Shown here one piece after another: positions 44,127-53,262 of a stretch of 64,000 bases of DNA. The DNA is from Chthoniobacterales bacterium (GTDB lineage Bacteria > Verrucomicrobiota > Verrucomicrobiia > Chthoniobacterales > JAATET01). The translations under genes were made by a program, and so were the position numbers. Position 1 is the stretch's first letter; each line of letters opens with the position of its first letter. The DNA is taken from the NCBI GenBank assembly GCA_015655545.1, contig JAATET010000078.1:1-64000 (forward strand), written 5' to 3'. The notes beneath the pieces are model-generated. The model ran no database searches. It was not told the DNA's origin and was given only the letters and a program-made list of their open reading frames with translations.

Positions 44127-45764
44127 ATGACAACAGTCCTCCGCTCCCATCTCACCGCCGCGCTATTTGTCTTCGCCGCCGCCGGTCCCGCCGCGGCTGC
44201 CGGTGCTCTGGACCCGACTCTGACTGCCAACGCGGACGCGACCGTCTATGGGCTGATCCCCCAGATCGACGGACGGATCCTCGTTTCCGGCGCTTTTACT
44301 GCGATCAATGGCCAGTCGCGCGTCCGTCTCGCGCGGCTGGCGGCTGGCGGCACGATCGATCCCTCGTTTGCACCCCTCGCGAATGACCTCGTTTTCACCT
44401 TCCTTGTTCAGTCCGACGGCAAAGTCCTTGCGGGGGGGCTTTTTACTCAAATCGCCAGCCAACCGCGCAACCGCCTCGCCCGCCTCGAGGCCGACGGCGC
44501 ACTCGATGCATCGTTCGACCCGGATGCGAATGGCCCTGTTTATTGCGCGGTGCCGCAGGCTGATGGCAAGGTGCTCCTGGCTGGAAATTTCACTCAGATC
44601 GCCGGCCAGCCGCGCAACCGCGCGGCCCGCCTGAATGCCGACGGCACGCTCGATGCCGGATTCGATCCCAACGTGAACGGCGAGGTGGACGTTGTGGCCG
44701 TTCAACCCGATGGCAAGGTGCTCATCGGTGGATTATTCAGCCAGATCGGCGGCCAGCCGCGCGGTCAAGCCGCGCGCCTCAATGTCGATGGCACCCTGGA
44801 CCCATCGTTCAATCCCAACGCGAACGCCGGCGTTTTCAACCTGGCCGTGCAAGCCGACGGGAAAATCATCCTCGGCGGATATTTCACTCAAATCGGTGGC
44901 CAGCCACGCAATCACATCGCCCGCTGCAATCTCGACGGCACGCTAGACACCTCGTTCGATCCCGATGCGAATGGCAACGTTTTCAGCGTGGTTCTGCAGA
45001 CCAACGGCGGGATCATCCTCGCTGGACAATTCACTCAAGTCGGCGGCCAGCCCCGAAACCGCGTCGCGCGGGTGGACGCGGGGGGCACCCTGGACCCCTC
45101 GTTTAATCCCGACGCGAACTCCACCGTCAATACCGTCTACTTGCAGGCCGACGGCCGGGTTCTCCTGGGCGGCGATTTCACTCAAATCGGCGGACTTCCC
45201 GCCGCCCGCATCGCCCGGGTTCTCAATGATCCGGCCACACAGCATCTCACGATCACCAGCGCCAATCGTGTCCTTTGGCTGCGCGGCGGCGCCTCTCCCG
45301 AGGCCACGAGCGTCACCTTCGAGCTCTCGACGGATGGAGGATTCGTCCCCCTTGGCGCAGGAACCCGCACGACGGGGGGCTGGGAACTCGACGGCCTTGC
45401 GCTCCCCGCCGCTGGCATCATCCGCGCCCGGGCTCGGACTATGGGTGGCTTTGGGAATGACTTCACAGCGCTAGTGGAATCCCGGTCCAGCTTCACTTTT
45501 TCCGGCCCTATCCCAACGATTGCCGCCAAGGGCAAAGCCACCATAAAAACGAGTCGCAAACGCGTCACCCTCCGCGGCACCTCCACCAACGCCACCAGCG
45601 TCGAATTTAAGGCCCGCAAAGGCGGCTTCAAACCCGCCAAGGGCCCCGTCGCCAATTGGAAAATCCTCCTCCGCATCGAGTCCAAACGCTCCGTCGCCAA
45701 GATTCGCGCCGTCGGACCCGGAGGCACGTCTGCTCCCCTCAAAATCAAGGTTCTGCAAAGATGA
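44127..45764 (+). CDS. Secreted delta-60 repeat propeller protein with shared C-terminal domain
   Basis: 545 residues. Signal peptide TTVLRSHLTAALFVFAAAGP. Seven tandem units of about 49 residues follow (roughly residues 28-370), each like TLDPSFNPNANAGVF, AVQADGKIILGGYFTQIGG, QPRNHIARCN; these are delta-60 repeats. A beta-sandwich-like linker (ATSVTFELSTDGGFVPLGAG) leads to the basic C-terminal domain (about 463-545: IAAKGKATIKTSRKRVTLRG, VEFKARKGGFKPAKGPVANW, IRAVGPGGTSAPLKIKVLQR). Probably surface-exposed; binding partner unknown. The stop overlaps the next start (ATGA). Confidence 0.9.
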   Translation: MTTVLRSHLTAALFVFAAAGPAAAAGALDPTLTANADATVYGLIPQIDGRILVSGAFTAINGQSRVRLARLAAGGTIDPSFAPLANDLVFTFLVQSDGKVLAGGLFTQIASQPRNRLARLEADGALDASFDPDANGPVYCAVPQADGKVLLAGNFTQIAGQPRNRAARLNADGTLDAGFDPNVNGEVDVVAVQPDGKVLIGGLFSQIGGQPRGQAARLNVDGTLDPSFNPNANAGVFNLAVQADGKIILGGYFTQIGGQPRNHIARCNLDGTLDTSFDPDANGNVFSVVLQTNGGIILAGQFTQVGGQPRNRVARVDAGGTLDPSFNPDANSTVNTVYLQADGRVLLGGDFTQIGGLPAARIARVLNDPATQHLTITSANRVLWLRGGASPEATSVTFELSTDGGFVPLGAGTRTTGGWELDGLALPAAGIIRARARTMGGFGNDFTALVESRSSFTFSGPIPTIAAKGKATIKTSRKRVTLRGTSTNATSVEFKARKGGFKPAKGPVANWKILLRIESKRSVAKIRAVGPGGTSAPLKIKVLQR

Positions 45765-48163
45765 ATGCGACTACAAACGCATCAAATCCCGGCCTGCCGC
45801 CGACTGAGGTCCGTCGTCCAGGGCCTTCCTCGCTCGCTCTCTTGATCGTTCTCTCCGCGATCGGCTCGGTATTCGGAGGCAACGACCGATCCGGCGCCAG
45901 CGCGACGGGTGCACCCGCCGCCCTCCCGGCCTCGGACTGGAGTGGCATCCGCGCCGCCTACGAGGCCGGACGACTCCAGATCGTCGAGCAGTCGGACGGC
46001 CACCACACCGCGCGCAACCCCGGCCAGGCCTGGCACACCCGCTTCGACGGGCGCGGATTTCACGTGGAGCCCGCCGCCGCCGATTGGCGCTGGGGCCTCG
46101 CCTTGCGCGCTTATGATGCCGGGGAGGGTCACCGCGTCCAGTTGCGCGCTCCCGCATCCGTGACCGCCGAGGCGAACCGGCTCGCCACCCGATGGGATGA
46201 CGTGCTCTCCGAGTGGTTCGTCAACGGTAGCAACGGTCTCGAGCAGGGCTGGACGATCGCCCGCAATCCAGTCCCCTCGGCTGACACTCCGCTCCGCCTC
46301 GAGCTCGGCGTCACCGGCGGTCTGGCTGCCCGCGTCTCGTCCGATGGCAAACAGGTCACCTTTGCGAACGGCTCCGGCCCCGCCGTCGTCACCTACGCCG
46401 GCCTTCGCGCCTGGGATGCGGACGGCCGTGACGTGCCCGTGCGTTTCGCGGCCTTGGAGAGCCGTTCATCGAGTGCCACGACCGGCCGGTTCGCGGTGGA
46501 GGTCGACACTCGCGGCGGCCGTTATCCGCTCACCATCGATCCCGTTGCACAACAGGCCTACGTGAAGGCATCCAACACCGATGCCGGCGACCTGTTCGGC
46601 AGAAGCGTGGCGATCTCTGGCGATACGGTCGTCGTCGGGGCGCCGGGCGAAGATGGCGACGGCATCGCGGCATCCGGCACGAGCGACGGGACCAACGGCG
46701 ACCCGACCGACAATTCCATCGCCACGGCTGGCGCGGCCTACGTGTTCGTCCGCTCCGGCGGAGGCTGGGCGCAGCAAGCGTATCTCAAGGGCGTCGTCTA
46801 TCCCTTCATCGCACCAGCGGTGAACGACGGTTTCGGCGCGTCGGTCGCGATCGTGGGCGATACGATCGTCGTCGGCGCAAGCGGTAAAACCTCAAACAAG
46901 GGTGCCGCCTTTGTCTTCACCCGATCCGGAGGCTCCTGGTCCGCGGCCCCAGTTCGCCTTCTGGCCTATCCGACTCCCGACGAGTCGGGTTCGTTCGGCT
47001 TATCGGTGGGAATTTCGGGCGACACCATTGTCGTGGGTGCGATTGATTCTCCTGCTCCGGGATCCTACATTGGCCGGGCTTGCGTGTTCGTTCGCACGGG
47101 GACGAATTGGTCCTTGCAGGCTAACCTGCAAGCCTCGAACCCCGAATCACTTGACGCCTTCGGCAGCTCCGTGGCCATATCCGGTGAGACGCTCGTCGTC
47201 GGAGCGCCGAATGAGGGCAGCAGCGAAACGGGAACCGAAGGAACGGGAGCCAACAACAATTCACCGCAATCTGGCGCGGCTTATGTTTTCATCCGCGCGG
47301 GCGGCTTCTGGAGCCAACAGGCCTACGTGAAGGCCTCGAATACCGGACAATACGACCGGTTCGGGACGTCCGTCGCTCTCGAAGGCAACACGCTCGTCGT
47401 CGGCGCCAACTTGGAAGGAAGTGCCACTCAGGAGGTCAATGGGGACCAATCCGACAATAGCCAGTTGGGTAACGGCGCGGCCTATGTCTTCGAACGCAAT
47501 GGCGATTCTTGGCGCCAGACGACCTACTTGAAGGCTTTCGAGCGAAGCGTGCATAGCGGATTCGGCGGATCGGTCGGCCTGTCCGGAAATCGTATTGTCG
47601 TCGGCGCTCCGTATGAAACCGGTGAATTTGGCGAAAGCGGAGCAGCCTACACTTTCGAGCGCACGGGCGCATCGTGGAAGCCGTTTGCCTCCCTGAGAGC
47701 GTCCCACCCCGATGCAAGCGATGACTTCAGCTCGAGCGTCGCGATCTCCGGCAACACGGTGGTCGTCGGTGCCCGCGCCGAGGACAGCATCCGGGTGGGC
47801 ATCAACGGAAACGAGACCGACAATAGTGCGGCCGACGCTGGAGCCGCCTACATCTTCACCCTCACGCCGCCCCCGTCCGTCCGCGGCACCGCAGCACCCG
47901 CCGTCCGCGTGAAGGGCAAAAAGACCCTCCGCACCACCGCCGCCCGCGTCGTGATCAAAGGCACCGCCACCGACCCGGACGCCGACCTGACCCGCGTGGA
48001 AGTCAAAGTCGGCAAGGCCAAATGGAAAAAAGCCCGCGGCTTGGAAAAATGGCGCTTCGTCGTGCGCGGCCTGAAACTCGGCCGCACGAAAATCAAGGTC
48101 CGCGCCCTCGATGCCACCGGCCGCTATTCCTCACCCGTCAAGCTCACCATCTTCCACCGCTAA
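45761..48163 (+). CDS. Secreted FG-GAP repeat propeller protein with shared C-terminal domain
   Basis: 800 residues from ATG 45761, overlapping the previous stop. A hydrophobic N-terminal segment (SSLALLIVLSAIGSVFGG) is the probable signal. An N-terminal domain (about 45-265; GRLQIVEQSDGHHTARN, HTRFDGRGFHVEP, GGRYPLTIDPVAQQAYVK) precedes seven FG-GAP-type units, each FGxSVAISGDTxVVGAP-like followed by GAAYVFxRxGxxW. Seven repeats imply a complete integrin-alpha-like propeller. The C-terminal shared domain begins PAVRVKGKKTLRTTAARVVI and ends ATGRYSSPVKLTIFHR. Adhesion or surface display is a reasonable inference. Confidence 0.92.
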   Translation: MNATTNASNPGLPPTEVRRPGPSSLALLIVLSAIGSVFGGNDRSGASATGAPAALPASDWSGIRAAYEAGRLQIVEQSDGHHTARNPGQAWHTRFDGRGFHVEPAAADWRWGLALRAYDAGEGHRVQLRAPASVTAEANRLATRWDDVLSEWFVNGSNGLEQGWTIARNPVPSADTPLRLELGVTGGLAARVSSDGKQVTFANGSGPAVVTYAGLRAWDADGRDVPVRFAALESRSSSATTGRFAVEVDTRGGRYPLTIDPVAQQAYVKASNTDAGDLFGRSVAISGDTVVVGAPGEDGDGIAASGTSDGTNGDPTDNSIATAGAAYVFVRSGGGWAQQAYLKGVVYPFIAPAVNDGFGASVAIVGDTIVVGASGKTSNKGAAFVFTRSGGSWSAAPVRLLAYPTPDESGSFGLSVGISGDTIVVGAIDSPAPGSYIGRACVFVRTGTNWSLQANLQASNPESLDAFGSSVAISGETLVVGAPNEGSSETGTEGTGANNNSPQSGAAYVFIRAGGFWSQQAYVKASNTGQYDRFGTSVALEGNTLVVGANLEGSATQEVNGDQSDNSQLGNGAAYVFERNGDSWRQTTYLKAFERSVHSGFGGSVGLSGNRIVVGAPYETGEFGESGAAYTFERTGASWKPFASLRASHPDASDDFSSSVAISGNTVVVGARAEDSIRVGINGNETDNSAADAGAAYIFTLTPPPSVRGTAAPAVRVKGKKTLRTTAARVVIKGTATDPDADLTRVEVKVGKAKWKKARGLEKWRFVVRGLKLGRTKIKVRALDATGRYSSPVKLTIFHR

Positions 48164-48199
48164 AATCCGTCCACTTGAATCCCTGAGGCAAACGGAATT

Positions 48200-51100
48200 A
48201 TGAAAAAACGACCTGCCTTTTTCCGTGCCGCCCGACTCCTGCCCGCGCTCGTTGGCCCGGTTTTCGTCCACGCCGATCCCATCACCTGGCTGGCCGCGCC
48301 TTCCAATGCCGACTGGTCCACCTTCACCAACTGGTCGCCCGGTCTTGTGCCGAACAGCCCGGCCGATACAGCCGTCTTCGCGGGCACGGCGACACCCGGG
48401 GTTTCGCTGTCGGCATTCGCGACCGTCAACGGGATCACGTTCACTCCCGCCGCAGCCGCCAATCCCTTTACCATCACGGTGCTGCGATCAAACGCCTCCG
48501 TGGTGCTCGAACTCAGCGGCGCGGGCATCATCAACAACTCCGGGACCACGCAGAGCTTCGTGGCCGGCGCCACCGCGTCGGGTGTGCAAGGCAACATCCG
48601 CTTTTCAAACGCCGCCACAGCCGGCACGCAGACGTCGTTCCTCACGATCGGCGGCGCCGACGGGTCCGGCGGAGGCGAGATTGACTTTGTCGGCACGGCG
48701 ACCGCCGGCGCCGCGACGTTCACGAATCGCGGAGCTGTGGAGGCCTTTTCCTCCGGCGGCTCCACGACTCTTACCGAGGACGCTACTGCCGACACCGCGA
48801 CGTTCGCCGCCGAGGGCAGCACCGTCGCCGACGCACGGGGCGGTCTCACGGCCTTCACTGGCAACGCCCGCGCGGGCAGCGCCACCCTGATCACCCTCGG
48901 AGGCAGCAATGACGGCGAAGGCGGCACAACGTCCTTTAGCGGCTCCGCCGATGGCGGGAACGCGCGCGCCATCACGCAGGGGAACGGCCGTTTCGACATC
49001 AGCGGGATCACCGCAGGCGCTTTGCAAATCGGCTCGATCGAAGGCAGCGGCTACTATTATCTCGGCGGTAAGCGGCTCACCGCCGGTGGCAATGGCCTCA
49101 GCACCACGGTCACCGGGATTCTCTTCGACGCCGGCAACGGCGGATCACTCGCGAAGGTCGGCGCGGGCACGCTCACCCTCATGCAGAGCAATTCCTTCTC
49201 CGGCGGCGTCTCGGTCTCCGGCGGTCGGCTGCAGGCCGCTGCCAACGGAGCCCTGGGCACGGGCGCGGCCACCATCACCGGCGGCACCCTCGAAATCGCC
49301 GCGGATACCGCGGTGGCGAACGCGATTACCCTCACGGCCGGCACGCTCGCCGTCAACGGCACCACCCAGACCGGCCAGCTCACCCTGACCGCCGGCACAA
49401 TTACCGGCACCGGCACGATCAATCAGCCCTTCACCCTCGGGCAGAACCTCACCCTCGCGCCGGGCAACGGCCCGGGCACCCTCCATACCGTCGGTGAGAA
49501 CTGGGCCGGCGGCGGGCGCTATCTTTGGGAGTTCAATCGCGTGACGGCCGCCGGCGGGAATCAAACCAGCCTGCGCGGCCTCGACCTCGGCGCGGACTTT
49601 CTCGCCCTCGCCGGCCAGCTCTCGATTACCGCGACCAGCGCCGATCCCTTCCGTCTTGACCTCGCAGGCCTCGATCTCGCCGGCGCTCCCGGCGCGGTGG
49701 ACGGCTGGGATCCCAACCGCAGCTACCAGTGGACCCTCGCGACGGCCAGCGGCGGCATCTTCGGCTTCGCGACGGACAAATTTGCCCTCGACGCGACTGC
49801 CTTTGCCGCCGCGAACGCGGTCAACGGCATTTTCTCCCTTGGCCAGACGGGCAACGATCTGGTGCTCAGCTACGTCGCGGTTCTCGAGCCCACGACCTTC
49901 GCCCTGCTCGCCATCGGCGGCCTGGCGATCGCCGGGCTTCGCACCCGATTCCGTCGCCAAAGTCGAAAATCCGCATTCCCGATTTCGCCGTCCCCAATGA
50001 AAACCGCCATCCACTGCCTCGCCCTCGCCGCCGCGATCCATCTCGTGCCCGCCTCCGCCCAGGCCGCTGGCGCGCAAGGGTGGACGGCCACCTCCCTCCA
50101 CCCCGCCGGCGCGACCTCTTCCTATCTCCGGGCCACCACCGGCACGCAACAGGCAGGCGTCGCCTATTTCAGTCCCGGCTTCTCCACCCCGCACGCGGGC
50201 ATCTGGGCCGGCTCGCCCGCCAACTTCGTGGACTTGCATCCCTCCGGCGCGACCTCCTCCGTGCTCGATGCGACCAACGGTGCCCAGCAGGCCGGCTCCA
50301 TCACCGTCCCCATTCCCGTGCCGATCCCCGCGCCGCCCTACGTTCAAATCGAATACCACGAATTCGCAGTCATGTGGGCCGGCACTGCCGCCAGCGCCGT
50401 CAATCTGCACCCCGCGACCGCGACCACTTCCCATCTCCGTGCCATCGCCGGCACCCAGCAGGCGGGCTATGCTGTGACCGACAATTCCGAACACGCGGTC
50501 GTCTGGGCCGGCACCGCCGCCAGCTTTCAGGACATTCATCCCGACGGCTCGACCGAGTCCTTCCTCACCGCCACCACCGGCACTCAACAAGCAGGCCGCG
50601 CCACCTTCAACGGCCACGCCCACGCGGGTATCTGGGCTGGCACCAAACAGAGCTTCGTGGATTTAAATCCCTCTGGCGCGAGCGCCTCATACGTCGCTGC
50701 CACTACCGGCGCCCAACAGGCGGGAGGGGCCACGATCAACGGTGACTCCCACGCGGGCACCTGGGTCGGCACCGCCGCCAGCTTCACGGATTTGAATCCC
50801 GCTGGCACCACCTCTTCCGAACTCTACGCCACCACCGGCACCCGGCAGGCCGGCTATGCCTACATCAACGGCGAATCGCACGCGGGCATCTGGGCCGGCA
50901 CCGCCGCCAGTTTCGTCGACCTCCATTCTGTCCTTCCCGCTGCCTACACCTCTTCCGCGGCCTATGCGATCTGGACCGACGGCGTCACCATTCTTGTCGC
51001 CGGCGACGCCGAAAATGCTGTGGCCAACCGCCAGGAAGCCATGCTCTGGCGCTTCACCTTCGTCGCCCCCACCGTCCGCGTCTCCGGCAAGCATACCCGC

Positions 51101-51340
51101 CGCGTCGCCGCCACGAAGCTCACCTTCAAAGGCACCGCCGCCGATGCGAACGGCGACCTCGCCCGCGTTGAAGTCAAAGTCGGCAAGGCGAAGTGGAAAA
51201 AGGCGCGCGGACTGGAAAAGTGGCGCTTCGTCGCTTACCATCTGAAAATCGGCCGGACGAAAATCCAGGTTCGCGCCACCGATACCACGGGTCTCCGTTC
51301 AAGCCCCGCCAGGCTCACGATCATCCGCCAGTCCCACTGA
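48200..51340 (+). CDS. Fused secreted protein: PATR/PEP-CTERM protein joined in frame to HAF-like repeat protein
   Basis: One open frame of 1046 residues that looks like two genes. Part 1 (1 to about 590): signal peptide, MKKRPAFFRAARLLPALVGP, Gly/Thr/Ala-rich beta-helix with an autotransporter-associated PATR unit (LAKVGAGTLTLMQSNSFSGG), ending in a PEP-CTERM sorting tail (EPTTFALLAIGGLAIAGLRT, from residue 563, then RFRRQ). Part 2 begins at Met600 (ATG 49997) with a second signal peptide (KTAIHCLALAAAIHLVPASA), then about seven LHP/AGIWAGT-type HAF-like units, and the shared C-terminal domain ending RLTIIRQSH. No stop lies between them. A natural fusion or two genes with a lost stop; an internal start at 49997 is possible. 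Confidence 0.85.
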   Translation: MKKRPAFFRAARLLPALVGPVFVHADPITWLAAPSNADWSTFTNWSPGLVPNSPADTAVFAGTATPGVSLSAFATVNGITFTPAAAANPFTITVLRSNASVVLELSGAGIINNSGTTQSFVAGATASGVQGNIRFSNAATAGTQTSFLTIGGADGSGGGEIDFVGTATAGAATFTNRGAVEAFSSGGSTTLTEDATADTATFAAEGSTVADARGGLTAFTGNARAGSATLITLGGSNDGEGGTTSFSGSADGGNARAITQGNGRFDISGITAGALQIGSIEGSGYYYLGGKRLTAGGNGLSTTVTGILFDAGNGGSLAKVGAGTLTLMQSNSFSGGVSVSGGRLQAAANGALGTGAATITGGTLEIAADTAVANAITLTAGTLAVNGTTQTGQLTLTAGTITGTGTINQPFTLGQNLTLAPGNGPGTLHTVGENWAGGGRYLWEFNRVTAAGGNQTSLRGLDLGADFLALAGQLSITATSADPFRLDLAGLDLAGAPGAVDGWDPNRSYQWTLATASGGIFGFATDKFALDATAFAAANAVNGIFSLGQTGNDLVLSYVAVLEPTTFALLAIGGLAIAGLRTRFRRQSRKSAFPISPSPMKTAIHCLALAAAIHLVPASAQAAGAQGWTATSLHPAGATSSYLRATTGTQQAGVAYFSPGFSTPHAGIWAGSPANFVDLHPSGATSSVLDATNGAQQAGSITVPIPVPIPAPPYVQIEYHEFAVMWAGTAASAVNLHPATATTSHLRAIAGTQQAGYAVTDNSEHAVVWAGTAASFQDIHPDGSTESFLTATTGTQQAGRATFNGHAHAGIWAGTKQSFVDLNPSGASASYVAATTGAQQAGGATINGDSHAGTWVGTAASFTDLNPAGTTSSELYATTGTRQAGYAYINGESHAGIWAGTAASFVDLHSVLPAAYTSSAAYAIWTDGVTILVAGDAENAVANRQEAMLWRFTFVAPTVRVSGKHTRRVAATKLTFKGTAADANGDLARVEVKVGKAKWKKARGLEKWRFVAYHLKIGRTKIQVRATDTTGLRSSPARLTIIRQSH
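49886..49996 (+). other. PEP-CTERM tail and stop-less spacer inside the fusion
   Basis: Codons 49886-49945 encode the PEP-CTERM-like EPTTF motif, hydrophobic helix and basic end. The following bases resemble non-coding spacer: CGCATTCCCGATTTCG (49972-49987) is almost identical to the spacer between ilvN and ilvC (complement of 16642-16657). This supports read-through of a former intergenic region. Confidence 0.6.
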
Positions 51341-51349
51341 AATCCAGTC

Positions 51350-52372
51350 ATGAAAATCCCATCAACAACGCTCGCCATCGCAGTCCTTGCCCTTTCGCTC
51401 GCGACCGCCCGCGCCGTCGTGCATCCCGTTCCCGTGGACGGCAACGGCTACTTCCACCTGAACAGCGGCCAGGGCCCCTACGTCGGCTATTCGCCGGACA
51501 CCTACAATCCCGCCGTCCCGATCAGCCTCTTCGTCTGGATGCACGGCTGCGGCGGCATGGCCGAAGGCGACATGTATGCCGTCGCCCCCTTCGCAACCCG
51601 TGCGACGCAAAGTTACGTCGCCATTTCCGTCGGCGGGCGCGACGGGGAGTGCTGGGATGTTAACGCCGACACGGCAAAAGTCCTAGCCGCCATCGCGGAT
51701 GTCTCGCGCTACTTCAATATCAACCCCCGCAAGGTCTACTTGGGCGGTTACTCCTCCGGCGGCGACCTCACTTACCGCGTGGGCTTGGAGCACGCGGAAC
51801 TCTTCGCCGGACTCCTCGCCGAAAACACCGATCCCTTCCGTGACACCGGCTCTACCGCTGCGGCCCTCATTGCCGCCGCCGCATGGAGAATCAATGTCGC
51901 CCACCTCGCCCATACCGAGGACGACGTTTACCCGATCGGCACCGTCCGCGCCGATCTCGCCACCCTCTCCGCGAACGGCTTCCCCGTCGTGAAAATCGAA
52001 AAGCCCGGCCACCACTACGACGCAAGCGACTTCATGGCTGGCACAGGAACCGATTACGACCGCATCGCCTTCCTGCTCCCCTACCTCGATGCAGGCTGGG
52101 TCTCGCCCGCTACCTTCGCCCCGCGGATCGACATCGCGAAGACCAAGTTAAAGACGAAGAAACTGAAATTCGTCCTGCGCGGCACCGCGAAATTTGCGAT
52201 CCGCATCGAATACAAAGCCGGCAAAGGCGGATTCAAAAAACTCAAGGGCTCCCCTACGAACTGGAAGCTCAAGCTCGCGCTGAAAACCGGTCGTAACATC
52301 ATTCGCATCCGCGCCATCGGCGTCGGCGGCAGGTCCGCCCCGGTCACGATCGTCATCATCAGCAAAAGGTAG
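51350..52372 (+). CDS. Secreted alpha/beta hydrolase (esterase/depolymerase-like) with shared C-terminal domain
   Basis: 340 residues. Signal peptide MKIPSTTLAIAVLALSLATA. The hydrolase domain has oxyanion text VWMHGCGGMAEG (about 63-73), nucleophile elbow GGYSSGG with Ser135, candidate acid in HTEDDVYP (Asp191/192) and His in KPGHHYD (221/222). It resembles PHB-depolymerase/feruloyl-esterase-type LpqC proteins. The C-terminal shared domain (about 258-340) includes IDIAKTKLKTKKLKFVLRGT, YKAGKGGFKKLKGSPTNWKL, AIGVGGRSAPVTIVIISKR. It is the last and only enzymatic member of the block; substrate unknown. Confidence 0.88.
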   Translation: MKIPSTTLAIAVLALSLATARAVVHPVPVDGNGYFHLNSGQGPYVGYSPDTYNPAVPISLFVWMHGCGGMAEGDMYAVAPFATRATQSYVAISVGGRDGECWDVNADTAKVLAAIADVSRYFNINPRKVYLGGYSSGGDLTYRVGLEHAELFAGLLAENTDPFRDTGSTAAALIAAAAWRINVAHLAHTEDDVYPIGTVRADLATLSANGFPVVKIEKPGHHYDASDFMAGTGTDYDRIAFLLPYLDAGWVSPATFAPRIDIAKTKLKTKKLKFVLRGTAKFAIRIEYKAGKGGFKKLKGSPTNWKLKLALKTGRNIIRIRAIGVGGRSAPVTIVIISKR

Positions 52373-52499
52373 CTGCTTTTTCGTTCACAGTCCTCTTTGA
52401 GGCTATCCAGCGTTCGCATTTTCAGTGCCACCTTAACCATCGCATCGTGGAGCGACTGGTCCGCGAGGAGCATCGCGCGACTGCTGTCGATCTCGCCCG

Positions 52500-53246
52500 A
52501 TGCCGATCACGGAGCTTCACTTGCCGATTTGCCGCTGTGGGCAGAGTCTGTGCTCCACATCCAAGTTGCGCCGTTGCGATGATGCTTGGGAGATTCACAT
52601 CGCCTCCGAAATAGCCGATTTGATATCGCGCGGCTTTTGCTCACCTTCGAAAATCCCATTCTCGTCATTGATCAAAGAAACGGTCGAGCCGCTATTTGCC
52701 TCTCATTCTGCCGCTGCCAAGCATTTCGGATTTCATCCCAACTACCTCTATCAGGCACCGGGGATACGCCGAACAACGCTCCGCAATCTTTGCCGCTTGG
52801 CTGCAGGGATGTCGCTCCATTTGAGCGATCTGGTATTCGCTTCAACCGATTCATTAAAACCCGTCCTCACGACAGTCCCTACCATTCCTTCATTTAAGCG
52901 CAGAATCCGCCATTCTTCACGCCAGCTTGAACTCCAGCTCTCCGCTTCCCTCGAGCAGGATGGGCCGCCTAGCTCCATTCGTGCGACAGCAGCCAAAATT
53001 TCCGCATCGCGCACGACGATTCAAAAACACTGCCCCGATAAATTTCGGCGGATCAGGTTCAAGTATCTCGCCCATCGATCCAAAAAGGCCATAAACAGCC
53101 GAGTGAAGATTCGGAAAGCGATCCGAATGTTGATGGACGGAGAAAAGAACGATCTATCAGCTTGGTCCGTTATTCGGAGACTCGGCTTCGTCCGCTCTTA
53201 CGAAGAGATGCACTCTATCATCGATGAAGTTTATCCCCAGCCATGA
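52500..53246 (+). pseudogene. TniQ/TnsD-like protein, 5'-truncated
   Basis: The open frame from 52500 (possible start, 248 residues) resembles the middle and C-terminus of TniQ/TnsD target selectors: a zinc-finger-like HLPICRCGQSL near the N-terminus, a helix-turn-helix-like TTLRNLCRLAAGMSLHLSDL, and repeated C-terminal helices (SIRATAAKISASRTTIQKHC, PDKFRRIRFKYLAHRSKKA, AWSVIRRLG). The N-terminal TniQ domain is absent, and stops occur upstream in frame at 52398 and 52434. Base composition is visibly AT-richer than the neighbouring genes. No tnsA, tnsB or tnsC is present. Homology is from memory of family patterns, not from a search. Confidence 0.6.
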
Positions 53247-53262
53247 TCCTGCCCCCGATAAT

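Noticed and set aside
44215-45240. Regular repeats that might suggest a CRISPR array
   Set aside because: The repeat unit is about 147 bp, is in frame and encodes delta-60 repeats; there are no spacers.
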